This document shows, in pieces, positions 62,537 through 64,000 of a stretch of 64,000 bases of DNA. The DNA is from Thalassospira sp. TSL5-1 (GTDB lineage Bacteria > Pseudomonadota > Alphaproteobacteria > Rhodospirillales > Thalassospiraceae). The stretch is from the NCBI RefSeq assembly GCF_001907695.1, contig NZ_KV880637.1:930001-994000 (forward strand). Reading direction: 5' to 3'. Numbering within the stretch: position 1 is the stretch's first letter; each line of letters begins with the position of its first letter. Position numbers and translations under genes: made by a program. The notes under the pieces are model-generated. The model was given only the letters and a program-made list of their open reading frames with translations, ran no database searches and was not told the DNA's origin.

Positions 62537-64000
62537 CTATTCCAGCCCGGTTTGTGCCCACAGGCTGTCGCCGGGGAAAATATCGCTGCTTTCAATGCCG
62601 CGTGTGACAAAACGCTGGGCGCGTAAACTATCGGACCAGTAATCGCTCGAAAGCCCGGCTTTGCGTTTTAACTGGCGCAAAAAGTCGCGCGGGTCCGGCA
62701 ATTGGTCCCACACTTGCGGTAAAAACAGGCCGCGGCGAGTGCCATCGCTTAATATAATACCATCCTCAAACGGGGTTAACCGCGCAATAAAATCCGCCTC
62801 ATCTTTAAACGCAAAGGGCTTGGGCGCAGACAGCACGGAAATCGACAGGGCAAGATCGCCCGTCAGCTCCGCTGCGCTGATTTTGGCAAAGCGCGGATCA
62901 GCAAAGGCCGCCTTGAAAGCGTTTTCACAAATATCCTGCCCCAGGGGCCGATGGGCGATGATGGAGCCAATGCAGCCGCGTAAATTGCCATTTTGCTTGA
63001 GGGTAACAAAACACGCCCCGGCTTCACGCAACGCGGGCGGCAGCGTGGTCATATCCGGTGCCAGTGACGCGTTGTGGGTAAGGCCATGCTGAATGGAGGC
63101 ACTGGCAAGGCGCAGCATGTCACGCCCGTGATGTTGGATGATGGCCTCCGTCCCCTGGGCGAAATCTGTTTCGGCGGCATCTTCCTGACTGTCTTTTGGA
63201 GCAGCGCCAGCTTTGCCGTCAAAAAACGCCCAGGCACCATAGCCCACCACGCGGGACGTATCGCCGCTGGTGGCGCTGGAATTTTGCATTGAAAGCGTTT
63301 TCACTTTCATCGCCCGTTTGCGGGCCACGCGCAACAAACCGACAATCGGCAGGCAACCACAGGCATCGTCAAAGCCCAGTTCTTCGGCGGTGAAACTCTC
63401 AATCAATTGCCGTGTGCGGTCATCCATTTTGCGGGCGGTCGCGTCATCATGGAAATGCGACAGGTCGGACGAAATCACGATCAGCGTCTCCGACCCGGCC
63501 CACAATTTTTCAACCACTTCTTCCACCTGATGCGCGGCACAGCGGCTGACCAGCAGGGGCACGATGGTGACATCGGGCTGGTTGGTAAAAACATGCTGGA
63601 TAAAGGGCAATTCAATTTCCAGCCCGTGTTCCTGCACATGGGCGGCGTTTAGCCGTTGCACCTGTGGCAGGGCTAGCAGGGTATTAATCGCATCCTCATC
63701 CACCGGCACATTCCCCAGCGGGGTGGCAAAGGCCGTGGCATCGGCAACGGCAATGCCCTGAAACGCCATGCGGTGCGCCGGGCCGATAATCACGATGCGG
63801 CGAATGGTATTTGCCGCAGGCAGGAGGGTGGCAAAGCCATCGGCCGCAATGGCGCCAGAATAAACCAGCCCGGCATGAGGCACGATAATCGCCTTGGGGC
63901 TGGCGGCATCCGCACCCGGCTGTCCGGCCTGTGCCATCAGGCTGGCAATGGTGCTTCGCAGGGTTTCGGCATCGGCGGGGTAAAATGTTCCGGCGATGGC
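62537..64000 (-). CDS. Memo–AMMECR1 fusion protein (AmmeMemoRadiSam proteins B and A), N-terminus beyond window
   Basis: The frame is open to the window edge, starting AIAGTFYPADAETLRSTIASL, so at least 487 residues are visible. The N-terminal Memo domain (to about residue 290) has metal-type His in VPHAGLVYSG and GPAHRMAFQG and Cys in DDACGCLPIVGLLRVA. The C-terminal AMMECR1 domain (about residue 300 on) has FVTLKQNGNLRGCIGSIIAHRPLGQDICENAFKAAFADPRF and the ALSISVLSAPKPF segment. These families co-occur with a radical SAM protein, which may lie just outside the window. No enzymatic role is established. Confidence 0.93.
   Translation of the reverse strand, partial: AIAGTFYPADAETLRSTIASLMAQAGQPGADAASPKAIIVPHAGLVYSGAIAADGFATLLPAANTIRRIVIIGPAHRMAFQGIAVADATAFATPLGNVPVDEDAINTLLALPQVQRLNAAHVQEHGLEIELPFIQHVFTNQPDVTIVPLLVSRCAAHQVEEVVEKLWAGSETLIVISSDLSHFHDDATARKMDDRTRQLIESFTAEELGFDDACGCLPIVGLLRVARKRAMKVKTLSMQNSSATSGDTSRVVGYGAWAFFDGKAGAAPKDSQEDAAETDFAQGTEAIIQHHGRDMLRLASASIQHGLTHNASLAPDMTTLPPALREAGACFVTLKQNGNLRGCIGSIIAHRPLGQDICENAFKAAFADPRFAKISAAELTGDLALSISVLSAPKPFAFKDEADFIARLTPFEDGIILSDGTRRGLFLPQVWDQLPDPRDFLRQLKRKAGLSSDYWSDSLRAQRFVTRGIESSDIFPGDSLWAQTGLE

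Noticed and set aside
1-64000. Mobile elements, CRISPR arrays, prophage or defence islands
   Set aside because: No transposase, integrase, phage, restriction or Cas-like protein and no direct-repeat array was seen; the genes are ordinary chromosomal core.

Overview
This 64 kb window is chromosomal core sequence of an alphaproteobacterium. The ribosomal proteins, the rlmB–tRNA-Tyr–tRNA-Gly–tuf block, an ATP12-type F1 assembly factor, DUF1244, DUF1499 and BKACE genes and a moderate GC content together suggest a marine Rhodospirillales such as Thalassospira. That genus call is inference from protein flavour, not a database match. I see no insertion sequence, prophage, CRISPR array, integron or replication origin.

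Layout. 1–1917: a divergent pair, a BKACE (DUF849) gene cut by the left edge and a GlxA/CdhR-type regulator. 1957–4790: a metal block on the minus strand (znuA behind a Zur-like palindrome, then DUF1007 and a NicO-family Ni/Co transporter). 5224–10180: the prkA–yeaH–spoVR stress kinase operon. 10755–12642: a rhodanese, tRNA-Thr(TGT), rlmB, tRNA-Tyr(GTA) and tRNA-Gly(TCC). 12717–28107: tuf, then the complete S10–spc–alpha ribosomal operons from rpsJ to rplQ, including secY, adk and rpoA; GC hairpins punctuate the rplO/secY, adk/rpsM and rpsK/rpoA junctions. 28442–36306: housekeeping genes (DegQ-type protease, rarA, azoR, DUF1499, crcB, an RluA-family pseudouridine synthase, HAD and SRPBCC proteins). 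36405–41894: a HAD hydrolase, a Tat-exported dienelactone hydrolase, an ABC importer of unknown substrate and the ATP12 chaperone. 42244–50848: a four-PAS diguanylate cyclase, propionyl-CoA carboxylase (pccB, pccA) and a chemoreceptor. 51015–64000: SDR, HAD–DUF1244–acylphosphatase, an acid phosphatase, DUF4336, an FAD oxidase, TsaC/Sua5, MFS and DMT transporters, a LysR regulator, cysQ and a Memo–AMMECR1 fusion cut by the right edge.

How the genes fit together. The centre is the translation and secretion core, with strong Shine-Dalgarno sites and overlapping stop/start codons. tuf sits in the tRNA context that normally precedes secE–nusG but is followed by S10, which suggests a rearrangement between two tuf copies. 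The flanks are small independent operons, most closed by clear intrinsic terminators. The least understood items are the Memo–AMMECR1 fusion, the znuA/DUF1007/NicO block, the 85-residue protein at 34580–34837, and several perfect palindromes (azoR, the ydcZ/lysR gap, and 59750–59857). I found no clear candidate for a wholly new multi-gene system; the Memo–AMMECR1 fusion comes closest, because its family has no agreed biochemical function.
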